The notes: a model not told the origin generated them from the letters alone. 64,000 nt of DNA from Lentibacter sp. XHP0401 (GCF_025751535.1 NZ_JAOWLC010000014.1:1-64000), one strand, 5' to 3'. Counted from the first letter of the stretch, positions 19,801 to 27,591 are shown. Translations and numbers: made by a program.

Positions 19801-21555
19801 GAGCAGACCAGCCGCAGCGGCGGGCTGCATTTTCTCGATCGCACGATGGTAGTAGGTTCCAGCCTGCGACCAATCCCGCACACCGCCTGCGGCGGTTTCC
19901 ATCTGCTCGGCCAATTGGGCCAGCGCGGTGGGATCGCCAAGGTCGGCGGCCCTGTGCAACAGGCGCTGGGCTTCGCTGTCATCTTGCGCCACCCCAAGGC
20001 CATATCGGGTCATCATGCTCAGGCGCAGCATCGAGGGCGCGTGACCGGATTGCGCAGCCATCGCAAAATGCGCGGCAGCACGCGCGGGGTCGCGGCCCTC
20101 GGCGCTCAGCCCTTCCATCAAAATCGCCCCGAAAGCGTAGTGAAGTTGCGGATGCGCGCCGTCCTTCAGCGCATCATAGAGAAGGTCGCTTCCAGCTATG
20201 GCTTGGAAATCCCGCAAGAACTCCTGCGCCGTCCCAAGCGTCAGATGCGTGTCGAGCAACAGCGACCCTCGCGCGTCTTCTATCTTCTCTTTGGTCCCCC
20301 AATGGCGCCAGACAAGGGTTTCGTTCACATCGGCGAGGCTGCGATCCACCAGCTCTGCAATATGTGTGCGGGCATCCTCGAACGCGAAAGGCAGGGCAAG
20401 CACGTGATCCAGCTCGGCAAGGGGAACCCCGCCGCCGCTGCGCAAGAGAAGCGCAAAGCCAAAAGTCTGCTGCGCAGCAGAGTGGCCGGAATACATGAGG
20501 TGCCGCGCCATCACGGCGATCTGTTCCGGCGACATCGAGCCTTCGCCTTTGACATACTTGCCCGAGGGGCTGAACACGGGGAAAACCTGCGCAGCCAGGC
20601 CCTGCATTGCCTGCCAATCCGAAACATCGGCCAAAGGCAGCCGCGTCAGGACCGTCAACGCAGGACCGAAGATGCCGTCCTGGCCAAGGTCCGCAAGCGC
20701 GCCGTCAAGATAGGCGCTGCCGGTGTTCCGCTCTTTGAACACGCAGCGCAGGATAGGGTCCGCCTGCGCCAAGAGAGCGTCCCCCGAGCCGGCGGTCAGT
20801 CCAGACAGGATTCCGCTGAGGGACGCGTATTTCTCGGGCAGCGCGTCGTAGCCAATATAGGCGCTGGAGCACAGCTCGAAGAGCGCGGTCAGATCGACCG
20901 TCGGGGCAGAGCCGCAGGTTGCGTCGCTGCGCCCAAGTGCGACCAAGTCACCCGGCGATGGCAGCTCCCGCGCCGAGAGGTTACCCCCAAGACTCTCCCA
21001 AATGGTGCGGCTAGCGGGACCGAACAGCCCATCGACCAGCACGACCCCGCAGCCTTTCGCAGTAAGCGCCATCTGCGCAAAACTAGAATGTGGCTGCCAG
21101 TAGGCACGCTTTTCTTCCTGATTTTGCACGGTGGTTTCAAAACCGGTATCATGGATGTGGCGCAGAACAGGGCATAGCCCATCCTTATGGCGCACGACGT
21201 CCTGCGACATCCGCTCTTTCGCTGCGCGGTTTGCTGACAAGATGCGGCTCAGAACCCTGTCACGGCTATCGAGGCCCAAAAGCCCGTTGGCGAGAAGATA
21301 CGCCGTATCATTTTCGCTGTATTCGGCATTAACGATCAGCTGCCGAACGCTGGTGCCACTGAAGGCAGAGGCGAAAACCAGCATTTCATCATGAAGGCGC
21401 GATCTGCTGGACAGAATATCATTGCCGCAACTCAGCTGCTCGAGTGTGCCGTGCCAATCGGTTATCTCGGCCGTTTGCTGTTGCGCCGTGGCTGTTTGCG
21501 GCCCGCATACGCTGCCAAGGACTGCGCTCATCAGGCCAATGAAAAGCTGTCGCAT
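16891..21555 (-). CDS. Large exported CHAT-domain protein with Sel1-like repeats
   Basis: 1554 aa from the ATG at 21555, which directly begins a signal peptide (MRQLFIGLMSAVLGSV...QTATAQ); an in-frame ATG at 21600 would place 15 charged residues before it. The N-terminal part includes a peptidoglycan-binding-like stretch (GLFGPASRTIWESLGG). Sel1-like repeats follow at about 490-600 (AAQSGHAPSMLRLSMMTRYG, AADLGDPTALAQLAEQ), then long helical regions. The C-terminal CHAT domain has His1388 (LHLASHF) and Cys1434 (LTLSACETGFG). It is coupled to the downstream PG-binding protein. This is the second putative exported CHAT peptidase in the cluster. Confidence 0.87.
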   Translation of the reverse strand: MRQLFIGLMSAVLGSVCGPQTATAQQQTAEITDWHGTLEQLSCGNDILSSRSRLHDEMLVFASAFSGTSVRQLIVNAEYSENDTAYLLANGLLGLDSRDRVLSRILSANRAAKERMSQDVVRHKDGLCPVLRHIHDTGFETTVQNQEEKRAYWQPHSSFAQMALTAKGCGVVLVDGLFGPASRTIWESLGGNLSARELPSPGDLVALGRSDATCGSAPTVDLTALFELCSSAYIGYDALPEKYASLSGILSGLTAGSGDALLAQADPILRCVFKERNTGSAYLDGALADLGQDGIFGPALTVLTRLPLADVSDWQAMQGLAAQVFPVFSPSGKYVKGEGSMSPEQIAVMARHLMYSGHSAAQQTFGFALLLRSGGGVPLAELDHVLALPFAFEDARTHIAELVDRSLADVNETLVWRHWGTKEKIEDARGSLLLDTHLTLGTAQEFLRDFQAIAGSDLLYDALKDGAHPQLHYAFGAILMEGLSAEGRDPARAAAHFAMAAQSGHAPSMLRLSMMTRYGLGVAQDDSEAQRLLHRAADLGDPTALAQLAEQMETAAGGVRDWSQAGTYYHRAIEKMQPAAAAGLLYGRMLEPSGFWSDGETGDQLLKTITKEALRYVPEDTGQESDTDADGRTAVERKLRRDRYREIAFELGALYADASSGQALDLAQAVRWLRVADSSRQAWILEPPQYSRVDTLGVTDLLSDLVSLSPGLAAHPYEQDFLRTPSSEADAPWYFAPDIAQAQARMRETCPIGEAANDESCLTGLKDAALGFHDPNLIAMAFDHLVAISDAELRLVVQQSRNALQQRDYWAVQNQTAYSAKLVDVLAFYGDYAEAERRARLARRAELSASLGPLRRQVARATQNGQEVKGLEPLLTTLSRQGVREARDLLAVLRGQIGKRATTSDLGVARSRYEAVIHMPYSQALSVRARALAPLEAASGDATKAIELELIALSADLERNRVNSTVSGPLGAALANVCTLSKTSERLVTYGAREAAMVIAKRAVNQLQSTRSLLSTLPENMQLCFRAQVENHYRWLADLMISQNRPQEASRVLEMLKDFESFEFANRAPSLTQDAYDLLPFSQTEQSLLNAMTTIALPEASQTVRLAQLQNLAQLRALTAAEIAELDSLNAAMAAHDLAIRERMDRVIRAAQDVADQGETPDFSYDKLMLRYLENAGDRKSAILQYVVLEDRLGLVLSTGAGQQVWQWDKIDQTPFSESALDQMVADFRTDVFEPMHDPRSMGQRLSDLLLPAEVLEVLNAEEVDWLVLSLDRHLRYLPIAALYSDGKWLAERYTLSHITAGTVPNGALPRSEIIAGFGATQALNGLPALPSVETEVKAVVQENSADQGYISGTAKFDQDFNRGTLIEALNFGGGAPRQTGVLHLASHFKIGKTEDYSALLLGNGDFLSVQDLRTGLGSDADLSQVSLLTLSACETGFGTVNADGSELESVAAIAQDRGAQAVLASVLPVPDGATAALMIAFYRHYAQGLDTAGALQRAQLAVMRGEIDVDTLPDRGGFALDDASVPNPQTDAALNGWAHPRYWAAFILLEGSL

Positions 21556-21824
21556 GATTGCCTTTCCGCTTTGTCGCTCTTCAAAATCCATATTGGCCAT
21601 TCGACCTGAAATCCGGTTGTTGCGTCTACGAAATCGACCGCAGCTAAGGTTGTTTCATCCGCCTCTCGCGTTGAGCGGACCCTGACCTCTCGGGCTGCGA
21701 TGGAAATCCCGTCCCTCTGCAACAGCTCTCCGAGACGGTTGTAGACAAAACAGCGTGGCTCAACCTGACTGCTGGGCTTTGTAGTGAATTTACAGCCCAG
21801 GGTCAAATTGTGGGAATTTTGCAT
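21531..21824 (-). pseudogene. Remnant of gene upstream of large CHAT gene, 5' end lost to IS6
   Basis: An open frame whose credible part reads VEPRCFVYNRLGELLQRDG to the end CDSFSLA. Its stop lies 25 bp inside the CHAT gene start, typical of translational coupling in an operon. The N-terminal residues (about 21780-21824) run into the left end of the IS6 element, so the original start is missing. The remaining domain (about 80 aa, beta-rich: IAAREVRVRST, AAVDFVDATTGFQVEW) is not recognised. It probably was another component of the CHAT operon. Promoter activity may now come from the IS. Confidence 0.55.
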
Positions 21825-21866
21825 TAAACATGCGGTTTGGTCACGATCCTACTTTTGAGGTCGATC

Positions 21867-22574
21867 ATGCCGTGTAGATCCCCTTTCAAGCGCCATCGGT
21901 TTCCGCAAGACATCATCCTTTGTGCAGTGCGGTGGTATCTGCGCTACCCGCTGTCCTATCAGGACGTGGTGGATCTGCTCACAGAGCACGAAATAAGTGT
22001 TGATCGGTCCACTGTGTATCGCTGGGTGATCAAGTTTGGCCCAGAGATCACCAAACGATCGGAGAAGCATCTACGCCGGGCAAGCGTGGAATGGCACGTG
22101 GACGAGACCTACATCCGCGTTGGCGGAAAGTGGCGTTATTTGTGGCGAGCCGTTGATGCCAACGGTCAGATGATCGATTTTCGCCTGACTGTTCGGCGGG
22201 ATGCAAAGGCAGCAAGGGCCTTTCTGAACAAAGCTATCGAGCGCGTGAGGTTACATCGGCCGATCACCATCGTCACAGACAAAGCGCAAAGCTATCGACG
22301 CGTCATCCGCGAGATCAATCACTGCTACGACCCGCATTTCGACAGCATCCGACACATCGACAAGAAGTGGCGCAACAACCGCATCGAGAGCGATCATGCT
22401 GCCATGAAACGGCTACTTGGATACCGTCAGAGCTTTCGGTCACTGCGATCAGCCAAAGCAACCCTGAGCGGGATAGAGACAATCCGAACCATCAAACGCG
22501 GTCACATCCACAATAAGCAACCAGGTATCAGAGGCGAGATCCAATTCGTAAGCCAGCTCTTCGCAGCCGCGTGA
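21867..22574 (+). CDS. tnpA: IS6-family transposase, apparently intact
   Basis: 235 aa from the ATG at 21867 (MPCRSPFKRHRFPQD). All three catalytic acidic residues are present: WHVDETYIRVGGKWRYLW, ITIVTDKAQSY and NRIESDHAAMKRLLG. The helix-turn-helix region is VDLLTEHEISVDRSTVYRW. The right end of the element lies at about 22621-22628 (minus-strand start GGGACTGTTGCGTTAACC). A matching left end was not found, so the element may be partly deleted. It separates the large CHAT operon from the SH3-like gene. It is the only transposase in the window with no visible lesion. Confidence 0.88.
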   Translation: MPCRSPFKRHRFPQDIILCAVRWYLRYPLSYQDVVDLLTEHEISVDRSTVYRWVIKFGPEITKRSEKHLRRASVEWHVDETYIRVGGKWRYLWRAVDANGQMIDFRLTVRRDAKAARAFLNKAIERVRLHRPITIVTDKAQSYRRVIREINHCYDPHFDSIRHIDKKWRNNRIESDHAAMKRLLGYRQSFRSLRSAKATLSGIETIRTIKRGHIHNKQPGIRGEIQFVSQLFAAA

Positions 22575-22590
22575 TCCACAACGGTTGCGG

Positions 22591-22619
22591 GCGTTAACCT
22601 GTAATCAGCAGGTTAACGC
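22591..22619. repeat. Perfect 11-bp inverted repeat at IS6 right end
   Basis: GCGTTAACCTG at 22591-22601 and its reverse complement at 22609-22619, with a 7-bp spacer, immediately inside the IS right end. It could be a fold-back IS terminus or a terminator for the transposase. Confidence 0.6.
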
Positions 22620-22628
22620 AACAGTCCC

Positions 22629-22944
22629 CTGCGGGTAGCTCACCCTCCACCGGATTACCTCGCTCTGGCCCGAACTATTGCTCTTTAGCAATCGTGAGGC
22701 CATAGTTCGAGTATGAGAAAAAAACTCGCAACCTTAACCTTGGGCCTTTCTCTGTTGACTGCTGGGTCGTGCGCAGTGGCCGAGCCGTCGCATGGCTCTT
22801 TCACTGCCAAACGACCTGATCCGCTCAGACAAAACGTCCAGGTCGCGCTGGAAGGCATCCGGTCCGCTGCGTCGGCCGAAGATGTGCCTGCTTTGTTGGC
22901 TTGGTTCGATCCCGATGCGACGTTCAGTTTTGGCACCGAGACCG
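22629..22944 (+). repeat. 316-bp direct repeat, right copy
   Basis: Matches 8499-8814 with offset 14130. It contains the leader hairpin and the first part of the intact SH3-like gene. Its left edge coincides with the end of the IS6 element, its right edge with the truncation point of the left copy. This suggests a duplication of the locus with later IS activity. Confidence 0.9.
22671..22709 (+). promoter_or_regulatory. Nested hairpin overlapping the ribosome-binding region of the SH3-like gene
   Basis: The outer arms CGAACTAT (22671-22678) and ATAGTTCG (22702-22709) are perfect complements and end three bases before the ATG. Inside lies a second hairpin ATTGCT-CTTT-AGCAAT (22677-22692). The only Shine-Dalgarno-like bases (GTGAGG) are in the loop region. 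The same structure occurs in the left copy (8541-8579). It could mask translation or act as an operator or terminator. Confidence 0.55.
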
Positions 22945-23381
22945 GGCATGAGGCCTTCCTTGAACTTTGGCAGGACTATGGTGACAATTCTTTCCGCCGA
23001 TTTCTAACGGTTTTCGAAACTGCAGTGGCGCCCGGCGGGTTTCGACAAAAGGATGGCGCAATGCATTTTCCTTATCATACCCAGATCGTGGCCAAGGACG
23101 TAGAGCCCTATTTTGTGATGCATGTCACGCCGGGTCGACTACGCGCAGGGCCCTCGCGGGATGCGCCGCAGGTCAAAATCGCCACCTATGCCTCGGTTTA
23201 TTGCGTGGACCCACATTGCCTCTCGGATGAGGCCGGGGATTGGCTCGAGGTGCAATTGGCCGATGGCGGCAGCGCCTATGCCCCGCCAGATGCACTGCGC
23301 CCAGTCGTATCCAAGTATCGCTTGATCCTTGAGGAGCGCGAGGGCGGATATCGCGTCACTGTCTTCGTGGCAGGAGATTGA
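22713..23381 (+). CDS. Exported SH3-like domain protein
   Basis: 222 aa. The signal peptide MRKKLATLTLGLSLLTAGSC could be cleaved as an ordinary or lipoprotein signal; the lipobox (AGSC) is weak. Residues about 40-130 form an unassigned domain (ALLAWFDPDATFSFGTE...). Residues about 135-200 look like a bacterial SH3 domain (RLRAGPSRDAPQVKIATYA, then GDWLEVQLADGGSAYAPPDA), a module that usually binds peptidoglycan or proteins. A truncated duplicate lies at 8583. It reads away from the CHAT cluster and is followed by two more secreted or membrane protein genes. Confidence 0.82.
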   Translation: MRKKLATLTLGLSLLTAGSCAVAEPSHGSFTAKRPDPLRQNVQVALEGIRSAASAEDVPALLAWFDPDATFSFGTETGHEAFLELWQDYGDNSFRRFLTVFETAVAPGGFRQKDGAMHFPYHTQIVAKDVEPYFVMHVTPGRLRAGPSRDAPQVKIATYASVYCVDPHCLSDEAGDWLEVQLADGGSAYAPPDALRPVVSKYRLILEEREGGYRVTVFVAGD

Positions 23382-23421
23382 TGTCTTTGCTGCGCTCTCC
23401 AAAATAAGTTAGGTTTGATGC

Positions 23422-23673
23422 ATGTGGTCTCCTGAACCTTCTGATCACAATAACGATCCTTGGCCTTGGCGTTTTGCCTTGGTCTTGTTTGCGTTTTTTG
23501 TCGGAGCCGAATATTTTTTCGGTGGCGGGATTCCCCTGCTCATCCTAGGTGGTTTCATATCTGCGATTGTCGGCGTCGTCATAGCCGACCACCTTAAGGA
23601 CGCGCCAGACGAAGAAGGCGTTGAAGGCAATAGCCACCAGCAGGCGGCTGCGTCACAAGATGACACGCAATGA
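23422..23673 (+). CDS. Small membrane protein (83 aa)
   Basis: The N-terminal 15 residues are acidic and Trp/Pro-rich. Two hydrophobic segments follow (FALVLFAFFVGAEYFFGG and PLLILGGFISAIVGVVIA), then a charged cytoplasmic tail rich in Asp, Glu and Gln. It begins 40 bp after the SH3-like gene, probably in the same transcript. Function unknown. Confidence 0.65.
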   Translation: MWSPEPSDHNNDPWPWRFALVLFAFFVGAEYFFGGGIPLLILGGFISAIVGVVIADHLKDAPDEEGVEGNSHQQAAASQDDTQ

Positions 23674-23923
23674 GGCCTCAATTGCAAGAACCGAACGGAA
23701 TCCGCTCATGATCTACTGCCGTGAGATACTCAGCTTTTGTCTTCAGATATCTGATGGGTGCCGAACGGCCATCAACGGCTCGACAACTAGACCCGAAGGG
23801 AGCTGGTCCACACATTTCATATCGTATCACTACCGGTTGTGGTTTTCACAAGCGCAGAAGGTGCCGCCATTCAAACGCTGCTGTAGAACGGTAATGCTCC
23901 GACACTTTGGCGGTAGAACAACC

Positions 23924-24754
23924 ATGAGGCGCGTTGCTCAATTTGGCGCGACAATTGCCACGTTGCTGTTGCAAACGGCGGTCGCAGCCGAGCCACTTAC
24001 CCCACCTGTCACGGGAGATATTTCGGTGCCGGGGCGATCAATGACTCTCAACGATGACGGCACGGGCACCGCCCTGCAAGACGGCACCGCAACTCGGCTG
24101 GCAATAGACGGCGGAAGCGTCATTCTGTTCTTCGACGCGGTTTTCGCTTTCGATGTCAAAGGAAATCTGCTGCGAGAATTCTCTCACGACGGAATACAGA
24201 TGGGCGACCTCCTGCATCGTATGGCAGGGGTTGAGGCCTTCACTGTCAGGCAGGATCTCGACACACGCCGCGCCGTGGCCGCTGAATTGGAAGCTCTAGA
24301 CATCCCCCGCAGCGCGGCAGAGCTGAACAAACGGATTGCGCAAGATCGACCAGCGATCATGGCAACAGGTGACGAAGTCGCGAACCAAAGCGCCATTGAT
24401 CGGCTCGGCGCAGACCTTGCTCGGGGAGACATACGCCTGCTCGAGAGCAGCCGCGCCCGCCTTATTGGGTTCGGGCCGCCCCTGTCCGGCGCTCGGCCTG
24501 ACATCATGATTGCGGCCGAACCAGATGAGCCACTGTTTCTGTCGCCTGCGCATGGTGCGGCAGCGACAAATACGCTCGGGTCGCGCCTGATTTTCGCAGC
24601 CCCCAGTTTAGCGCCGGAAACGTGGCGACGAGGCATCTGCATCCCATTAAGGGGCTGCGGTTGGAGCGAGATCAACGCCCTGACCGAAGTCCGGGCAGAC
24701 TGGTTGCAGATTGACAAAGAAACGGGACGGCTTGAGGCGGTCGTGCTGCACTGA
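23924..24754 (+). CDS. Exported hypothetical protein (276 aa)
   Basis: The ATG at 23924 starts a clear signal peptide (FGATIATLLLQTAVAAEP); the frame is open further upstream but that part lacks signal features. The mature protein begins with a beta-rich segment (GDISVPGRSMTLNDDGTGTA), then a helical region (LGADLARGDIRLLESSRARL). Near the C-terminus two cysteines close together (GICIPLRGCGWSE) could form a disulfide. No family recognised. It follows the SH3-like and small membrane genes and could be the last member of the exported cluster. Confidence 0.7.
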   Translation: MRRVAQFGATIATLLLQTAVAAEPLTPPVTGDISVPGRSMTLNDDGTGTALQDGTATRLAIDGGSVILFFDAVFAFDVKGNLLREFSHDGIQMGDLLHRMAGVEAFTVRQDLDTRRAVAAELEALDIPRSAAELNKRIAQDRPAIMATGDEVANQSAIDRLGADLARGDIRLLESSRARLIGFGPPLSGARPDIMIAAEPDEPLFLSPAHGAAATNTLGSRLIFAAPSLAPETWRRGICIPLRGCGWSEINALTEVRADWLQIDKETGRLEAVVLH

Positions 24755-25393
24755 GGTACAGGCGCCCTTCCTCCCCAAGGCAGATTTTCATGATATCATT
24801 GCGAACTGTCGCAACTATGTTGCAGACAAGAGGGGCAAACTTAGCAATGCGCAGCACGTGCGGCGGCAGCGGTGCATGTATCGGCGATAAGTTGTGCTAG
24901 GACGGCTGCGTTTTCTGCTGTTTTCCGCTCCATCTTAGTCCGCAGAGCTACATCACCTCGAGCATCTTGATGCAAATTCCGCCTTATCCACAGCCATCGA
25001 CGCGCATTTTGGACCAGTCGCGGTTTGATGCCGCTTCTTTGATAGCGCTAGACCTGCCCATCGAGAACATCCCGCTAGCCAAAACGATGCGGATCTCGAC
25101 GGTCCTGTATCTGGTTGGTGGTTTAGCGCAAAAAGCGTCCGGCGCCGTATCACCACCCTACACCGACCGGAGCGCAATTTGTGCTCGTTGAAACTAGTCG
25201 CCCGAAGCTTGCTCCTAAAAGGAACGCTGGGCTGGATAAACGACGACAAAATGCAACTTGGTGACGATCTGACAGCGAGAATTCAAGGCTTCTACCAAAC
25301 GATTGACTATCATGCAGAAACCCACTCTTCTGCGGGTCTAGAAACAAGCTAATGGCGTTCATATCTCGCGAAATCAAACAAAAACGATAGTCT
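24755..25393. other. 639-bp gene-poor stretch
   Basis: No convincing gene. The minus strand holds a helical-looking stretch at about 24845-24945 (ALRTKMERKTAENAAVLAQL) without a start, which may be a remnant of a lost gene. Confidence 0.35.
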
Positions 25394-25525
25394 ATGGAAG
25401 TGCTGACAATTCGCGAGGCAGGAGAGCGTCGTGTCGTGGCCGAGATCACCGATACACTATCTGGCCCCATACGCGCTGACGTCAGACACTCTGACACCGC
25501 CCGACAGAAACATGAGCGTTGTTGA
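25394..25525 (+). CDS. Small overlapping ORF (43 aa), start of a three-gene unit
   Basis: Encodes MEVLTIREAGERRVVAEITD... and ends with CERH-like charged residues at a TGA inside the next gene; the overlap of 14 bp suggests translational coupling. Composition is believable for a small soluble protein but no motif is seen and the ribosome binding site is weak. Confidence 0.4.
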   Translation: MEVLTIREAGERRVVAEITDTLSGPIRADVRHSDTARQKHERC

Positions 25526-25745
25526 TATGGTGCTCAATCTTGCGGGCCGCACTATCAGAAGAAGGGAGTTTCTCGACCGTATGATCGACAGATTGATCCA
25601 ATCCGAAATCGAACTTCAAAGCCCAGAACATTATGAAAGGTCGCAGTTAGTGCAGCAATTCCCCCGTTTGTCGATATTCACATTTTGTGCCAGCATGTTA
25701 ATATACTTTGACTTAAAGAACGGCATGATAGATGACGCAAACTGA
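25512..25745 (+). CDS. Hypothetical protein (77 aa)
   Basis: Starts at ATG 25512 (MSVVDMVLNLAGRTIRRRE). It has an amphipathic charged helix, then a hydrophobic segment near the C-terminus (FPRLSIFTFCASMLIYF) that could be a membrane helix. It overlaps the next gene by 14 bp. Together with that gene it forms a compact operon that may assemble at the inner membrane. No family recognised. Confidence 0.55.
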   Translation: MSVVDMVLNLAGRTIRRREFLDRMIDRLIQSEIELQSPEHYERSQLVQQFPRLSIFTFCASMLIYFDLKNGMIDDAN

Positions 25746-26625
25746 TGAGATGCGAGCAGGATTTATTCAACTACCTGATCCCAAGACCATCGAATATCCC
25801 CTGAAGTTAGTAAAACTAAGCGTCGCTGAAGGCGAAGGCTTCACAGCCCAGTCCGATGCCTTATATACGATTATGGATGCTCGCGGCGCAGTCAAATCCA
25901 TCGGCTCGCCGGTTTCGGGAAAGGTTATGCGGCTTCTTGTAAGGGAAGGTGACGTTTTTACCGAACGCAGCAAGTTGATGGAGGTGCGATACTACCCTTC
26001 ACAGAAAACTGCTGCGGCCTCGCCAGCGCCAAAAGCAACGCCAACGCCGGCACCAAGAACGAATTCGGTCGCATCAGAGGCGAAACCACCCCAGCGTGAA
26101 TCCACACCGTCGAAACGGTCAAGTGCCAGATCGAATAGCCACCCCAAGAAAACGAAACGCAAAGGCATGGTTGTCTTACAATGGGTTGGATACCTAATCT
26201 TCCTAAGCCTCTTGGGCTTTGGTGTAACACTAGCCCTGATGTACGATGAAAGAGGCCGTGACACCGCGTTTTCCGCCATCCTCCCCACCAATTTGTTCTA
26301 TACGGGAGACAGTGAGAAATCCCGGGTCTCAGGACGTGCTAAGCTTCTTGTCCCTGTCGATGGCCGAAGTGGTAAAACCACCACTATTACTTGCGAGCTA
26401 ACCCATAAAGAATACGATAAAATCACTGAGAACATACAATATTTCGATGGCCAAGGCTATGCAAGATGGGTCATTTGGCGGGGCCGTCTGTTTCCTGGTC
26501 TGAACTGCGACTTTCACCCACGAAATGCGCCCGACCTCCAGCATGACCTTAATAGCGCGACCGTAAATACAACTCTATCTCTGATTTTCCTGAAGTCACT
26601 TCGCGAGCACGATGCAGGCAATTAG
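25732..26625 (+). CDS. Membrane-anchored protein with lipoyl/biotinyl-like domain
   Basis: 297 aa. Residues about 18-85 fit the barrel-sandwich hybrid of lipoyl/biotinyl domains in both halves (LVKLSVAEGEGFTAQSDALY and SPVSGKVMRLLVREGDVF). The modification site is altered (MDARGAV instead of DK/MK), so a cofactor is unlikely. A Pro/Ala/Ser/Lys-rich linker (about 90-140) leads to one membrane helix (QWVGYLIFLSLLGFGVTLAL) and an extracytoplasmic domain with two cysteines. The architecture recalls adaptor proteins, but the N-terminal barrel is on the cytoplasmic side. It closes a three-gene overlapping unit. Function unknown. Confidence 0.65.
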   Translation: MTQTDEMRAGFIQLPDPKTIEYPLKLVKLSVAEGEGFTAQSDALYTIMDARGAVKSIGSPVSGKVMRLLVREGDVFTERSKLMEVRYYPSQKTAAASPAPKATPTPAPRTNSVASEAKPPQRESTPSKRSSARSNSHPKKTKRKGMVVLQWVGYLIFLSLLGFGVTLALMYDERGRDTAFSAILPTNLFYTGDSEKSRVSGRAKLLVPVDGRSGKTTTITCELTHKEYDKITENIQYFDGQGYARWVIWRGRLFPGLNCDFHPRNAPDLQHDLNSATVNTTLSLIFLKSLREHDAGN

Positions 26626-26637
26626 GAGCGATGCTTT

Positions 26638-27432
26638 TGCCGGCTTTGTCACGTTAAGTCGATGAAGTTGCGGGAAGATGTTATAGTGGCTGCATGAGCA
26701 AGATATTCCATGCATGACACCGCTTTCTGCCTGCAAAAATCCAAAGGGCGGTCTGGCTGTATTTTCGCTTTTCCCTGAGCTTTCGAGGCGTCGAAGAAAT
26801 GCTGGCGGATCGCTGGATCCGAGTCAGCTATGAGACGATCCGCCGATGGATATTGAAGTTCGGCCCGCTGATTGCTGCCAACATAAGGTCCCGCAGAGTT
26901 CGGGTCTCTGGAACGTGGCATCTCGACGAAGTATTTATCCGTATCAGAGGCAAGCGGACATACCTTTGGCGCGCAGTCGACGATGAAGGCGAAGTTCTGG
27001 CCCAATCGCGCCGAAACAAGCGTGCGGCCCTTAAACTCTTGCGCAAACTCTTAAAAATGCAAGGATATATTCCGGATGTAATTGTTACCGACAAGCTGGC
27101 CTCCTATGCGGCTGCACTTCGGGAACTTGGGTTAACCCACCTTCATTCCACGGGTGGTCGGCTAAACAATCGCGCAGAGGTTTCACACCAGCCCACACGC
27201 CGACGGGAACGTCGAATGGGCAGGTTCAAATCGTCTAGCTCAATGCAACGTTTTCATTCCGTCCATGACACCATTTACAACCATTTCAATTTGCAACGCC
27301 ACCTGATCTCTCGCCAAACTCTCCACCAAACGCGCGCCAGGGCATTTGCCGAATGGTTCGAAATCGTGGCCGCTTGATGCAGGACGCAGCCTACCAATTC
27401 CCCTCTTCTAAGTTAACGTGACAATGCCGGCA
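26638..27432 (+). mobile_element. IS6-family element with inverted terminal repeats
   Basis: The ends TGCCGGCTTTGTCACGTTAA (left, from 26638) and, on the minus strand, TGCCGGCATTGTCACGTTAA (right, ending 27432) match at 19 of 20 positions. About 795 bp, usual for IS6. No 8-bp target duplication was found, so flanking DNA may have recombined. Its transposase gene has a premature stop. Confidence 0.85.
26694..27377 (+). pseudogene. tnpA: IS6-family transposase with premature TGA at codon 8
   Basis: The ATG at 26694 reads MSKIFHA, then TGA (26715-26717), then continues in frame HRFLPAKIQRAVWLYFRF and on to the end, where family members normally have Arg. Downstream all catalytic residues are present: WHLDEVFIRIRGKRTYLW, VIVTDKLASY and NNRAEVSHQPTRRRER. 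An internal ATG at 26799 could give a shortened 192-aa protein lacking the N-terminal DNA-binding part. A single C-to-T change (CGA to TGA) would explain the lesion. Confidence 0.85.
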
Positions 27433-27591
27433 CGAAAGCGCGACATGTCCAAACGCTGCGACCGTCATATTTGGGTTATGGGTCCCGCGCCTGATACACG
27501 AACAAAGGAAGTTAAGTAACTTGACACAAAGATGTCTGTCATGTTTCAATTTTCGGCATCTGAAAGTGAGGAAACAAGCAAGACGTAACAG

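Noticed and set aside
19846-21177. Open frame of 443 codons opposite the large CHAT gene
   Set aside because: Antisense shadow; lacks any ribosome binding site or protein-like pattern.
26638-27432. Target-site duplication for the IS6 element
   Set aside because: The 8 bp on each side do not match, so no duplication can be claimed.
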